Positions 1-6,542 of a stretch of DNA of 12,798 nt are shown in pieces. Every line of letters starts with the position of its first letter. Position 1 is the stretch's first letter. The notes beneath the pieces are model-generated. The model was not told the origin of the DNA, did no database searches, and saw only the letters and a list, made by a program, of their open reading frames with translations. Source of the DNA: an uncultured Roseburia sp. (lineage in GTDB: Bacteria; Bacillota_A; Clostridia; Lachnospirales; Lachnospiraceae); the NCBI GenBank assembly GCA_900753715.1, contig CAAEAE010000096.1, positions 1-12,798 on the forward strand, in the 5' to 3' direction. A program made the translations under genes and the position numbers.

Positions 1-15
1 CCATAATTCACTCAT
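1..15 (-). CDS. 5' end of an unidentified gene leaving the left edge
   Basis: Only five codons (M-S-E-L-W) are inside the window. The start is supported by a strong minus-strand Shine-Dalgarno AGGAGGAG at 28..21, five bases upstream of the ATG at 15..13. The ATG overlaps the stop codon of the preceding small frame as ATGA, a common sign of translational coupling. Nothing can be said about the product. Confidence 0.45.
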
Positions 16-125
16 AATAACTCCTCCTCATAACAATTCCATAATGTACTTACTGTGCCTGAAAAGCTGCATTGTTTCTGCCATGGATATGACCATATAT
101 GTGCCATGAGCCGTACTTGTACCAT
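12..125 (-). CDS. Small 37-aa protein or leader peptide, unidentified
   Basis: The frame starts at ATG 125..123 behind a clean Shine-Dalgarno AAAGGAG (139..133, spacer 7) and ends in TGA at 14..12, overlapping the next start as ATGA. The peptide begins MVQVRLMAHIW and ends CYEEELL. It is Trp/Cys-containing, has no clear membrane segment and no motif that I recognise. The ribosome binding site and coupled overlap make translation plausible. It could be a small accessory protein or a leader that couples translation to the gene at the left edge. No homology can be claimed. Confidence 0.4.
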   Translation of the reverse strand: MVQVRLMAHIWSYPWQKQCSFSGTVSTLWNCYEEELL

Positions 126-192
126 GCTGCGTCTCCTTTCCTGTTTCTGACTGACATCAGTATATCTTAATTTTCTACAAAGTAGTATATAT

Positions 193-266
193 CGGTGGTT
201 TACATAATAAACACACGAATTATAAAACAGATTAATTCACAGTTCATTTTTATGTGCGAACCACCG
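193..266. repeat. Imperfect inverted repeat CGGTGGTT..CAT / ATG..AACCACCG
   Basis: CGGTGGTTTACAT at 193-205 is mirrored by ATGTGCGAACCACCG at 252-266 with a two-base bulge. The right arm contains the ATG of the CPVC frame that starts at 252. The pair could be a remnant of a mobile-element end, an operator, or a hairpin hiding the ATG. It may also be chance. Confidence 0.3.
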
Positions 267-398
267 GTTGTCGTAGTCAGAGACTATGTCTGCCCTGTCT
301 GCAAAACCAAATTCAAACAGGCTATGCCTGTATATCGTACAGACGAGAGTGGGGACAAGCGCTATGGACATGTGGCAATGGGGAGTGTGCCGGTATAA
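252..398 (+). CDS. Short CPVC-motif frame, perhaps a gene remnant
   Basis: A 48-codon frame from ATG 252 to TAA 396-398 encodes a peptide with a CPVC metal-binding-like motif (residues 13-16) followed by KTKFKQAMPVYRTDESGD. An upstream GTG at 195 could extend it to 67 residues. No convincing Shine-Dalgarno precedes either start, so it may be the 3' remnant of a larger gene. It is more GC-rich than the surrounding intergenic DNA and its codon pattern looks protein-like. It runs convergently towards the XRE gene. A single CxxC is too little to name a family. Confidence 0.33.
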   Translation: MCEPPVVVVRDYVCPVCKTKFKQAMPVYRTDESGDKRYGHVAMGSVPV

Positions 399-422
399 TT
401 TGAAACACAAGCATAAAGATAA

Positions 423-698
423 TTATAGAAAAATATAGAAGCCAAAAGAAAGAGAGGGATCATCGTCCCTCTCTTTCTCGCCTATCAGTATGTCATCCAC
501 CGAAGTGTGCAACAGCCTGCTCAAGGCATACAGGTTGTCGACCGTTGGAAGGCTCTCACCACGCTGCCACTTGTAAACGGCCTGCGTTGATTCGAAGCCC
601 ATGTACTCCGCCACATCAGTCACCCTGAGGTTATTGTCCTTGCGGAGCTGGTTGATTCGTTCTCCGGTAGCTTTAATGTCTAATACTGGATAATTCAT
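423..698 (-). CDS. XRE-family helix-turn-helix regulator
   Basis: A 91-residue protein with one XRE/Cro-type HTH domain at about residues 13-65 (TGERINQLRKDNNLRVTDVA, then EYMGF..TQAVYKWQRGESLP), ending in the usual LLHTSVDDILIG tail of this domain. It is expected to be a cytoplasmic DNA-binding repressor or regulator. The frame can be read further upstream, but the ATG at 698 is chosen because AAGGAGG (712..706) sits seven bases before it. A promoter-like pair lies at 789..761. The last residues (about 74-91, rich in Asp, Ser and Phe) are encoded by a perfect terminator-like hairpin, so the natural C-terminus may have been nearer residue 73. The gene is divergent from the WYL gene. Whether it belongs to the CRISPR locus or to neighbouring accessory DNA is unclear. 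Confidence 0.85.
   Translation of the reverse strand: MNYPVLDIKATGERINQLRKDNNLRVTDVAEYMGFESTQAVYKWQRGESLPTVDNLYALSRLLHTSVDDILIGEKERDDDPSLSFGFYIFL
447..478 (-). terminator. 13-bp perfect hairpin inside the 3' end of the XRE gene
   Basis: AGAAAGAGAGGGA (447-459) pairs perfectly with TCCCTCTCTTTCT (466-478) around a six-base loop. Read on the minus strand the stem is followed by a U-rich stretch (CTTTTGGCTTC), as in intrinsic terminators. It lies inside the reading frame rather than after the stop at 423-425, and could also stop plus-strand transcription from the CPVC frame. Confidence 0.6.
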
Positions 699-705
699 GT
701 AAATG

Positions 706-712
706 CCTCCTT
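706..712 (-). promoter_or_regulatory. Shine-Dalgarno AAGGAGG that fixes the XRE start
   Basis: This is a perfect anti-16S match on the minus strand, seven bases upstream of ATG 698..696. It argues for the 91-residue protein over the longer 120-residue reading. Confidence 0.8.
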
Positions 713-760
713 GAGTGTGCTGGTCTATAGTTGTTTGTTTCATTCCCTTAACTTGATTTA

Positions 761-789
761 AGTATACTCTCACAGCCAGTAACACACAA
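761..789 (-). promoter_or_regulatory. Candidate sigma-A promoter of the XRE gene
   Basis: On the minus strand TTGTGT (789..784) and TATACT (766..761) are separated by 17 bases, which gives an RNA start near 754 and a leader of roughly 55 bases. The -10 matches the consensus at five of six positions and the -35 is weak. One GTAACA hexamer (779-784) overlaps the -35 edge, so a factor bound there could control the gene. Confidence 0.45.
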
Positions 790-873
790 GAGAATAGTTA
801 TTTAATTTCAATGTTACTATTTCTTATATAGATTTTGCATATTTTTAGCTATTGTGTTACCATTAAAGTAACA
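779..873. promoter_or_regulatory. Cluster of four TGTTAC/GTAACA hexamers (possible operator)
   Basis: The hexamer occurs at 779-784 (GTAACA), 812-817 (TGTTAC), 855-860 (TGTTAC) and 868-873 (GTAACA). The last two form an inverted repeat around seven bases, and the first two face outward in the same convergent manner. All four lie between the divergent XRE and WYL genes. A weak plus-strand promoter, TTGCAT (835-840) with TACCAT (858-863), would overlap the inverted repeat. Ribbon-helix-helix proteins bind short repeated sites, so autoregulation by the neighbouring RHH-WYL protein is one reading; control by the XRE protein is the other. Confidence 0.4.
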
Positions 874-910
874 TTTTTAATATTTGTTTATTGTAATGGA
901 GAATTTATAT

Positions 911-1948
911 ATGGGATTTAACGAGACTAATACCTCACAAAAAATCAGAATATCACTCAGCAAGAAGGCTATGTTGACCATTGAAGATGATATGACAGCT
1001 TTTGAAGTACCAAAGCTCACAACATTTATCAATCAGGTTATCAGCAATTTCTGGGACATTTCCGAATCATCTATAGATAATTACCTTAACAACAAAGAAT
1101 TAGAGCTTAAAGAGAAACTGTCTGATTCATCTATTGACTCGTATTCTATCGAACAAGTCATACAAATTCTGCTTAAAGATGAAAAGAAACGGCTTATCAA
1201 TAAAACAACTTCTTATGATAACGGCAGTACTGTAAACAAGCAGTATAACATTAACAACAACAATTACATTTTCCTTACAGAAGAATGCACGGAAGACAAA
1301 TACTTTGCAACAGCTGCCAAATACCTGAAGTGTCTCATTGAGGAATACTGTCAGCTTCCTTTCATCAAAAGGGAACGAATATATAAACGTTCTTCATACA
1401 CCACTGTTGAAAATGCCTGCAAGAACCATAATGTATTAAAGGTCAAAGCCTTGATTGACGGAACGCAGAAACTGCTTTATGTATACCCATACATGATAAT
1501 GCCGGATCCACTAGCCACTCAGGAATACCTTGTCTGCTATGTCAAAAATGAAAACAGCGCAACCGGAAAACATATTGCTTCATTTTCAATGGCACGCTTA
1601 CAATTACAAGGTTCTGCCATGAAACAGACATTCCGTTTTACTAAAGACGACAAAACTGCAATAGAAAAAAAGCTTGATGACAGCTCGCCGGCATATTTAT
1701 TTGGCTCAAATGAAAGAGTTGTCGTCAAACTGACAGAACAAGGTCAGAAATCATATAAAACAAAACTATATTCAAGACCGGTTAAAGAGCCAGAATCATC
1801 CGGTGACACTTATGTGTTCTACTGCTCTCCCCTGCAAGCTTATAATTATTTTTTTCCTTTCGGCAAAGAAGCAGAGATTATCGAACCGCAAAGACTTCGC
1901 GAGAGATTTATTAAAGGCTATAACGATGGTGCTGCTAAATATCGGTAA
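911..1948 (+). CDS. RHH-WYL protein resembling Cas13d-associated WYL1
   Basis: A 345-residue protein. The N-terminal segment (residues 10-46, KIRISLSKKAMLTI then LTTFINQVISNF) looks like a ribbon-helix-helix strand and two helices. A central helical part (about 120-165) contains CLIEEYCQL..KRERI. A WYL-type domain follows (about 185-285: LLYVYPYMIMPDPLATQEYL, then IASFSMARLQ). The C-terminal part has SPLQAYNYFFPFGKEAEIIEP. From memory this order, the EEY/RERI helix and the SPxQxxxYFxxFGK segment match WYL1 accessory proteins of type VI-D (Cas13d) loci, which bind single-stranded RNA and stimulate Cas13d. Here no cas13 is visible and the gene converges on a type III operon. ATG 911 is preferred because GGAG at 898-901 precedes it by nine bases; ATG 896 and TTG 884 lack such a site. 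The role could be transcriptional regulation, RNA binding or ligand sensing. Confidence 0.8.
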   Translation: MGFNETNTSQKIRISLSKKAMLTIEDDMTAFEVPKLTTFINQVISNFWDISESSIDNYLNNKELELKEKLSDSSIDSYSIEQVIQILLKDEKKRLINKTTSYDNGSTVNKQYNINNNNYIFLTEECTEDKYFATAAKYLKCLIEEYCQLPFIKRERIYKRSSYTTVENACKNHNVLKVKALIDGTQKLLYVYPYMIMPDPLATQEYLVCYVKNENSATGKHIASFSMARLQLQGSAMKQTFRFTKDDKTAIEKKLDDSSPAYLFGSNERVVVKLTEQGQKSYKTKLYSRPVKEPESSGDTYVFYCSPLQAYNYFFPFGKEAEIIEPQRLRERFIKGYNDGAAKYR

Positions 1949-1950
1949 AA

Positions 1951-2236
1951 AAAGCTTACAACATTTATCAATCAGGTTATCTGCAATTTCCGGTACATTG
2001 CCGAATCATCTATAGATAATTATCTTAGCAACAAAAAATAGGAGCTTAAAGAGAAACTGTCTGATTCATCTATTGACTCGTACTCTGTCGAACAAGTCAT
2101 ACAAATTTTGCTTAAAGATGAAAAGAAACGACTTATCAATAAAACAGGCTCAAATCATATAATAAATCAAACAATATCTAGACAATACCTCCACTGGTTG
2201 AACTTACATGCTCTGTGGAGGTATTTATCAAACTAA
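1951..2236 (+). pseudogene. Partial tandem copy of the WYL gene with internal stop
   Basis: Bases 1951-2146 repeat 1012-1207 with no insertions or deletions and by my count 14 substitutions (about 93% identity). The copy begins two bases after the stop codon of the intact gene and stays in the same reading frame. It corresponds to residues 35-100 of the WYL protein. An in-frame TAG at 2039-2041 (Leu TTA in the parent) interrupts it after LSNKK. After the nucleotide match ends, the frame stays open to TAA 2234-2236, and INKTGSN..TISRQY still loosely resembles the parent INKTTS..TVNKQY. That hints at a second, older paralogue partly homogenised with its neighbour rather than a simple recent duplication. 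No RBS or start is present. Confidence 0.8.
2184..2225. terminator. Stem-loop between the convergent WYL remnant and cas6
   Basis: AATACCTCCAC (2184-2194) and GTGGAGGTATT (2215-2225) form a perfect 11-bp stem around a 20-base loop, directly downstream of the cas6 stop. It sits where the two convergent transcription units end, so a bidirectional terminator is the simple reading. Neither side has a strong T-tract and the loop is long, so termination is not certain. Confidence 0.45.
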
Positions 2237-2950
2237 GCTAAACATTCCAAATCCCTGTGAATTTTTTGAGCCAAGACCTGTTTGATACAGGAAATCAAGA
2301 TATTTTCTCTCTCCAGACAACCTGTATCTGCCAAACCATGCATTTATGTACAGTCCCTGATATTTAGTAACCATCTTACGTGGAGCAGTATTGTTCAACA
2401 GTTCTATCTCTACATTTGAATACGGTCTTACCCCATAATATGAAAAATACTTTCTTTTAAAGTTAGCATCTATCATATCTAAAAATTCCACATCCGTTGG
2501 TGCATAATAATATGTATTGCCCGTATACTCATCAGTTGAGTATACAGTTACAGGAGAATTCATTTCGATATTTATTTCGGAATCCTCTATTGTATAGTCA
2601 TAAATTTCGATCAAAACATCATTAAATGTCTTTTCTCCAAATGCAATCCCATTAGTCTCAAAGCTGTACTTTAAAATATTTATCAGCATTGACAATGGGC
2701 TCCTGACTTCCAGCGAAACAAAATTACTAAAAATTATATTTCTTCCTTCTATCCGATACTCGCCTTTTAGCTGACCAAAGTTAAACATTTTAAATGATCG
2801 GTTTCCATTCATGTATCCATTATCATGAATAAAATCGGCATACCCCGGAATAACCGATAATCCCCTGTAAATAATAGATTGTACTATATGATTATAATTT
2901 AATGGAAGAATCAACTGTTTATCTAGGTTTATATTTATTATTAGCTGCAT
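2228..2950 (-). CDS. cas6: Cas6 crRNA-processing endoribonuclease
   Basis: A 240-residue RAMP-fold protein ending in the glycine-rich loop GLGSKNSQGFGMF (residues 225-237), the hallmark of Cas6. The N-terminal segment LPLNYNHIVQSIIYR (15-29) is the typical first strand and helix of the family, and His21 is a plausible catalytic residue. Cas6 cuts the CRISPR repeat RNA to release crRNAs for the type III complex. The ATG at 2950 is chosen because the family begins at MQLIININL and AAGGGA lies a few bases upstream; a longer reading to 3028 would add 26 atypical residues. The gene overlaps the upstream RAMP gene by 32 bases and is the last gene of the operon. The repeat it processes is not in the window. 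Confidence 0.93.
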   Translation of the reverse strand: MQLIININLDKQLILPLNYNHIVQSIIYRGLSVIPGYADFIHDNGYMNGNRSFKMFNFGQLKGEYRIEGRNIIFSNFVSLEVRSPLSMLINILKYSFETNGIAFGEKTFNDVLIEIYDYTIEDSEINIEMNSPVTVYSTDEYTGNTYYYAPTDVEFLDMIDANFKRKYFSYYGVRPYSNVEIELLNNTAPRKMVTKYQGLYINAWFGRYRLSGERKYLDFLYQTGLGSKNSQGFGMFSLV

Positions 2951-4874
2951 ATTTTCCCTTATTCCAATTAGTTGTTTTTTTGTTATTTCTGCTATATGAG
3001 TTATTACTATACATAGGTGGCTCTTCATTATAACTTAAAGTAACATCATCCGCTCCTACTTCCGGAAGAACCTCTCGGATTAATATATCCTCTCGTCTTC
3101 TTGGCATTTTCTTACCTGTTGTAGTTGCATGATTGTTCATAAACCATTTATATCCCTCATTTAACAGCTTTCCTTTTTGTTCTATAGTCTTTGGATAAGT
3201 AATTTCAATATCATCCGGAATAGTTTCTAGTCCAGAAATTTTAAACAATTCATCCTTTACATTATTACTAAATCCAGCTTCATCATAAGAAAATGATTCC
3301 GTTAAATATTCATTCTCAACATATTCCAACACACCTGCGGCAGTGTTTAAGCTCCTTATTTTAACTTTATCAACTTCACTTACAACACTTCCTAAACCAT
3401 ATGGTTTTGCTCCGCCAAGCTTATATCCGATACCCTCAGAACTGCTGTTTAATAGCCATACTAACTGTTTTATCTGTTTTTTTGATATTCCATCAAAAAA
3501 TAATTTTCCCGTAAATGAGATACCTTCCCTAACAGGCCTGATAGTTTTATTTAATTTAGAAGGAACAATATCTGCATTATTTACCAAATTATCATAGACA
3601 TTTTTATTATGATGATGCCAATAAAATTTGCGACCTTTTAGCTGTCCATCGGTCACATATGTCTTGCCGTCTTTGGTATAGTAATCATAAGTCCAAAAAT
3701 CCGCACCCTCCGGTTTTTTTAAATAGAATTCTGTATTGCCAAGTTTAGGCTCTCCTAATGCCGGTATAGTAATAAAATCCTTAACATAATAATCTTTTGC
3801 ATCAATTTCTTTAGCCACATATAAATCTGAAAAACGAACTTTTGAGCTGTCTGAACTAATATTGTCTTTACATATATGTCCAAACAGCTCACATGCAGGA
3901 CATGTTTCTTTCGAACAAGTATTAAATTTTCCTGCCAATTTTCCTATATTATTATCAGAAACTTCTTTTGCAAAGATAGCAGGTGCCAGATAAAAAATCT
4001 TATTATTAAAAGTACATGTGCATGTTACAGGAAAATATGCCTCAATATCTGTTTTCAAAAATGCTTTCAAATCCGTTTTATATTCCTCATATGCATTCTT
4101 ATTAGCCAATGAAACAGCCGGTTGTGACAGATATGATTCTATTACCGGATTTAGCTTTCTTTCAATTTCATCCCTTTTTAGCCTTGTTTTATGCCACTTT
4201 TCATTTGAACTGTTTTTCGGCGTAAAAACATGATATCTGGCTTTTTTTACACCCATGCCCCATTTTATCAAATATCCGGCATTGTTATATTTTCCAGCCA
4301 TTTTAATTGAGTAATCATTTATAACTCCATTATTATGGACATTTGCATAATATAATTTCGTGCCGTTGTCATATTTATCAAATCCCTTAGGATTATTATT
4401 TTTTTCGGCTTTATTTCCTATTCTTGATGACGAAGCCTCCAGAAGTTCCATATTTCCATGTGAATCTTTATGAATAAGCGCCGGGATAAATCTGTTTGGA
4501 CTTCTCTTTACCGGATATTCCTTATCATTCAATATCCCCATACATGAATCTGTCAATGTTTCATATACACTTCTTATCACACCTCTAATCTCACTTCCGG
4601 GAATAACCGGTACATGATATTTTTTCTCATATCTCTCTAACGGGTCCAATTCAGTATACGAAAAAAAATCATATGATTTATGATCCGGTACTTTATCTGA
4701 TACAGTAAATGCACTCTCAGAGCTGGAATTGGGGATAAATAGAGGTGTTTTAGTTGTAATCGTATACTCAATTACCCCTGTATGCTTATCAGTATCATTA
4801 TAAGCCTCCGCTTTTTTGTCAGGAAACTTTATAAAATTATATGGATTTACAAACCCTTTCATATTACTGCCCAT
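2919..4874 (-). CDS. TIGR03986-type RAMP (Cas7-insertion subunit)
   Basis: A 651-residue RAMP protein of the kind annotated as TIGR03986. It shows FVNPYNFI (8-15), TPLFIP (43-48), a RAMP motif VPVIPGSEIRG (88-98), a cysteine cluster C320/C325/C328/C335 around CPACELFGH, the segment GRKFYWHHH (414-422) typical of that family, and a glycine-rich loop GGAKPYGLGS (487-496). In the III-Dv effector known from Synechocystis this corresponds to Cas7 with a large insertion, forming a crRNA backbone subunit at the distal end. The cysteines probably bind zinc. ATG 4874 is chosen because GAGAGGTG precedes it. It starts one base after the csx19 stop and its 3' end overlaps cas6. The last 30 or so residues (from about 620) are basic and rich in Asn, Ser, Tyr and Lys, a disordered-looking tail. 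Confidence 0.88.
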   Translation of the reverse strand: MGSNMKGFVNPYNFIKFPDKKAEAYNDTDKHTGVIEYTITTKTPLFIPNSSSESAFTVSDKVPDHKSYDFFSYTELDPLERYEKKYHVPVIPGSEIRGVIRSVYETLTDSCMGILNDKEYPVKRSPNRFIPALIHKDSHGNMELLEASSSRIGNKAEKNNNPKGFDKYDNGTKLYYANVHNNGVINDYSIKMAGKYNNAGYLIKWGMGVKKARYHVFTPKNSSNEKWHKTRLKRDEIERKLNPVIESYLSQPAVSLANKNAYEEYKTDLKAFLKTDIEAYFPVTCTCTFNNKIFYLAPAIFAKEVSDNNIGKLAGKFNTCSKETCPACELFGHICKDNISSDSSKVRFSDLYVAKEIDAKDYYVKDFITIPALGEPKLGNTEFYLKKPEGADFWTYDYYTKDGKTYVTDGQLKGRKFYWHHHNKNVYDNLVNNADIVPSKLNKTIRPVREGISFTGKLFFDGISKKQIKQLVWLLNSSSEGIGYKLGGAKPYGLGSVVSEVDKVKIRSLNTAAGVLEYVENEYLTESFSYDEAGFSNNVKDELFKISGLETIPDDIEITYPKTIEQKGKLLNEGYKWFMNNHATTTGKKMPRRREDILIREVLPEVGADDVTLSYNEEPPMYSNNSYSRNNKKTTNWNKGKYAANNKYKPR

Positions 4875-4875
4875 A

Positions 4876-5232
4876 CTATTTCACCTCTCTCAAACGATAA
4901 TTGTTTATCATAGCAATATCATTTTCATCATATGTTATATAGTTTATAACTTCTACCTGATTTGATATATCAAATTTACTTTGCGTGTAAACTCTCTCTA
5001 CATATATATCATCATGATAAACACTTTCATCACTAATGCAGCTTTCTATCTCTCCTCTGGAAGATTTCACCAATCTATATTCTCTGTTATTGTCAAATAA
5101 ATGCAATTCCAAAAGATTATTACTTATGCATGAATTTGACTGCAGCTCTGCCAGACTATATCTCTTATATTCAACTCGGTCTTTATATATTGCATACATA
5201 CTACCATTTTCCGGTGCTAATGTTAAATTCAT
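4876..5232 (-). CDS. csx19: Csx19 family subunit of the III-D effector
   Basis: A 118-residue acidic protein without catalytic motifs. The pattern YAIYKDRVEYKRY, then ELHLFDNNREYRL (about 42-54) and a C-terminal INYITYDENDIAMINNYRL (about 95-113) matches what I recall of Csx19 (TIGR03984), a small subunit found in type III-D complexes next to Cas10. Its position between two RAMP genes supports this. It is short for the family. An excellent AAGGAGG sits six bases before the ATG, and the ATG overlaps the stop of the upstream gene as ATGA. The specific role is not well established; structural work on III-Dv places it in the effector. Confidence 0.75.
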   Translation of the reverse strand: MNLTLAPENGSMYAIYKDRVEYKRYSLAELQSNSCISNNLLELHLFDNNREYRLVKSSRGEIESCISDESVYHDDIYVERVYTQSKFDISNQVEVINYITYDENDIAMINNYRLREVK

Positions 5233-6542
5233 GCGCGTCCTCCTTCTGAAGAAGTAATATTTGCAAGTAAATCTGTAATATACTCATTCTCTTGCCCTAT
5301 TTCGCCATCGATAAGCATTGGTCCGTTTTCTTCAAACACACCTCTGCCTATCGCAGTCTCGCCTCCAACTGCCAGGTAACCATTTTGTAAATCTTTTAAT
5401 GCAAGGATAAGCAAGCCCAAAATCCAGTTACTATCACCATCTTGATCAACTGACATTTTTAATGTTAGTGTCCCATTTACGAATGTCAATTCTTTGTAAA
5501 GCGCGCCTTGTTTTACTGCCGATTCAAACCTGCTCACACCTGTTCTTGTCATGGTAAGCTGATTGGCTCCCAGAATTTTAGTTTCATTTATTACAATACT
5601 TGACTTATGAGCTTTTTCCTTACCTACATAGCCAAACATACTATCTATTTTCTGTTCTATCTCTATTGATTTGTTGTCATCAATTTCTTTTACCAGCTGA
5701 TTTATCTGCCCCAGTAAATCATGTACCCTGTGTCTTATCGCGCCGGCCATACTGCTTCCCGGTATTATAGGGACACCATTATCTGTAATATGTGCAAAAT
5801 CCGGCTGCCCTTTAATCGCAGCATACTGCCTTATACTTATTCCTCCTCTAAGCTTTAATGGTACTTCTATATGAATCTTTTCCTGTTCATCCGTTGTAGG
5901 ATTACACCATTTTAACTTTTCGTTCTCTAAAGTATCCCAGCATTTAGGATCATAGGCTTTTGAATAATCCAGATAATTGTCATGATTGAATTCTCTGCAC
6001 TTAATGGATTCAAGTCGAATTTCACCAAATCCTCTGGTTTTTTTCTGTCCAAGGCGTATCTCTCCCATTTCAAAACCATTAAAAATCTTTTTCAGGTCAT
6101 CTCCCTTAGACACTTCATTGACATCGTCATTTTCACGATCCACCACTTCTATGTAAAACACACCCCTAATACCATGCTCGAGTATTTCCATATCATACTT
6201 ACTACCTGTGATAGCAGTCTTATTAAGATTAAGAGAGACTCCATCCCTTATTCCTAAACTAACATTATCTTCAAACTGTGCATCCGAGACATAAACAGAA
6301 CTCATCTTTCCCAAATCATTCTCCGAAGAATATCCCATCAGGCAATTTTCATTCTTATCTTTTTTTAAATAACTTCTCATTGCTCCGGCAATTGAGCTTC
6401 CCGGCACAAACGGGCTTCCGTCCCAGCTCCTTAAAATATCATCATCTGTCCACTCATCATCCCCGGATGCTATGCTAAGTGGAGAAAGTGTCTCAAACTT
6501 TATCTGAAAGACCTTGCGTCTTAGTACTTTTCTATTGCTCAT
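5229..6542 (-). CDS. Double Cas7 RAMP fusion (Cas7-2x, Csm3-like)
   Basis: A 437-residue protein made of two Csm3/Cas7 RAMP units. Unit one (about 1-185) has PFVPGSSIAGAMRS (44-57) and a glycine loop GQKKTRGFGEI (165-175). Unit two (about 222-437) has VPIIPGSSMAGAIRHR (257-272) and GGETAIGRG (393-401). Cas7 subunits line the crRNA and cut target RNA with an aspartate upstream of the PGSS strand. D248 (in QPDFAHITDNG) and D34 (in WTDDDILRSWDG) each lie about 13 residues before PGSS and are the candidate catalytic residues. The tandem fusion corresponds to Cas7-2x of III-Dv. The start overlaps the upstream gene by 11 bases and its stop overlaps csx19 as ATGA. No separate csm3 is present, in keeping with a fused backbone. 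Confidence 0.88.
   Translation of the reverse strand: MSNRKVLRRKVFQIKFETLSPLSIASGDDEWTDDDILRSWDGSPFVPGSSIAGAMRSYLKKDKNENCLMGYSSENDLGKMSSVYVSDAQFEDNVSLGIRDGVSLNLNKTAITGSKYDMEILEHGIRGVFYIEVVDRENDDVNEVSKGDDLKKIFNGFEMGEIRLGQKKTRGFGEIRLESIKCREFNHDNYLDYSKAYDPKCWDTLENEKLKWCNPTTDEQEKIHIEVPLKLRGGISIRQYAAIKGQPDFAHITDNGVPIIPGSSMAGAIRHRVHDLLGQINQLVKEIDDNKSIEIEQKIDSMFGYVGKEKAHKSSIVINETKILGANQLTMTRTGVSRFESAVKQGALYKELTFVNGTLTLKMSVDQDGDSNWILGLLILALKDLQNGYLAVGGETAIGRGVFEENGPMLIDGEIGQENEYITDLLANITSSEGGRA

Noticed and set aside
1803..2015. 70-codon plus-strand frame across the end of the WYL gene
   Set aside because: It is out of frame with both the WYL gene and its partial copy; it exists only because those frames overlap it.
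1948..2236. Insertion sequence or transposon causing the WYL duplication
   Set aside because: No terminal inverted repeats, target duplications or transposase sequence border the copied segment.
2950..3028. Longer Cas6 start at 3028
   Set aside because: It would add 26 residues unlike the Cas6 N-terminus and increase overlap with the upstream gene; ATG 2950 has an RBS and begins at the family's first strand.
3343..4233. Plus-strand open frames opposite the TIGR03986 RAMP gene
   Set aside because: They are antisense to a well-supported gene, lack ribosome binding sites and have no recognisable motifs.
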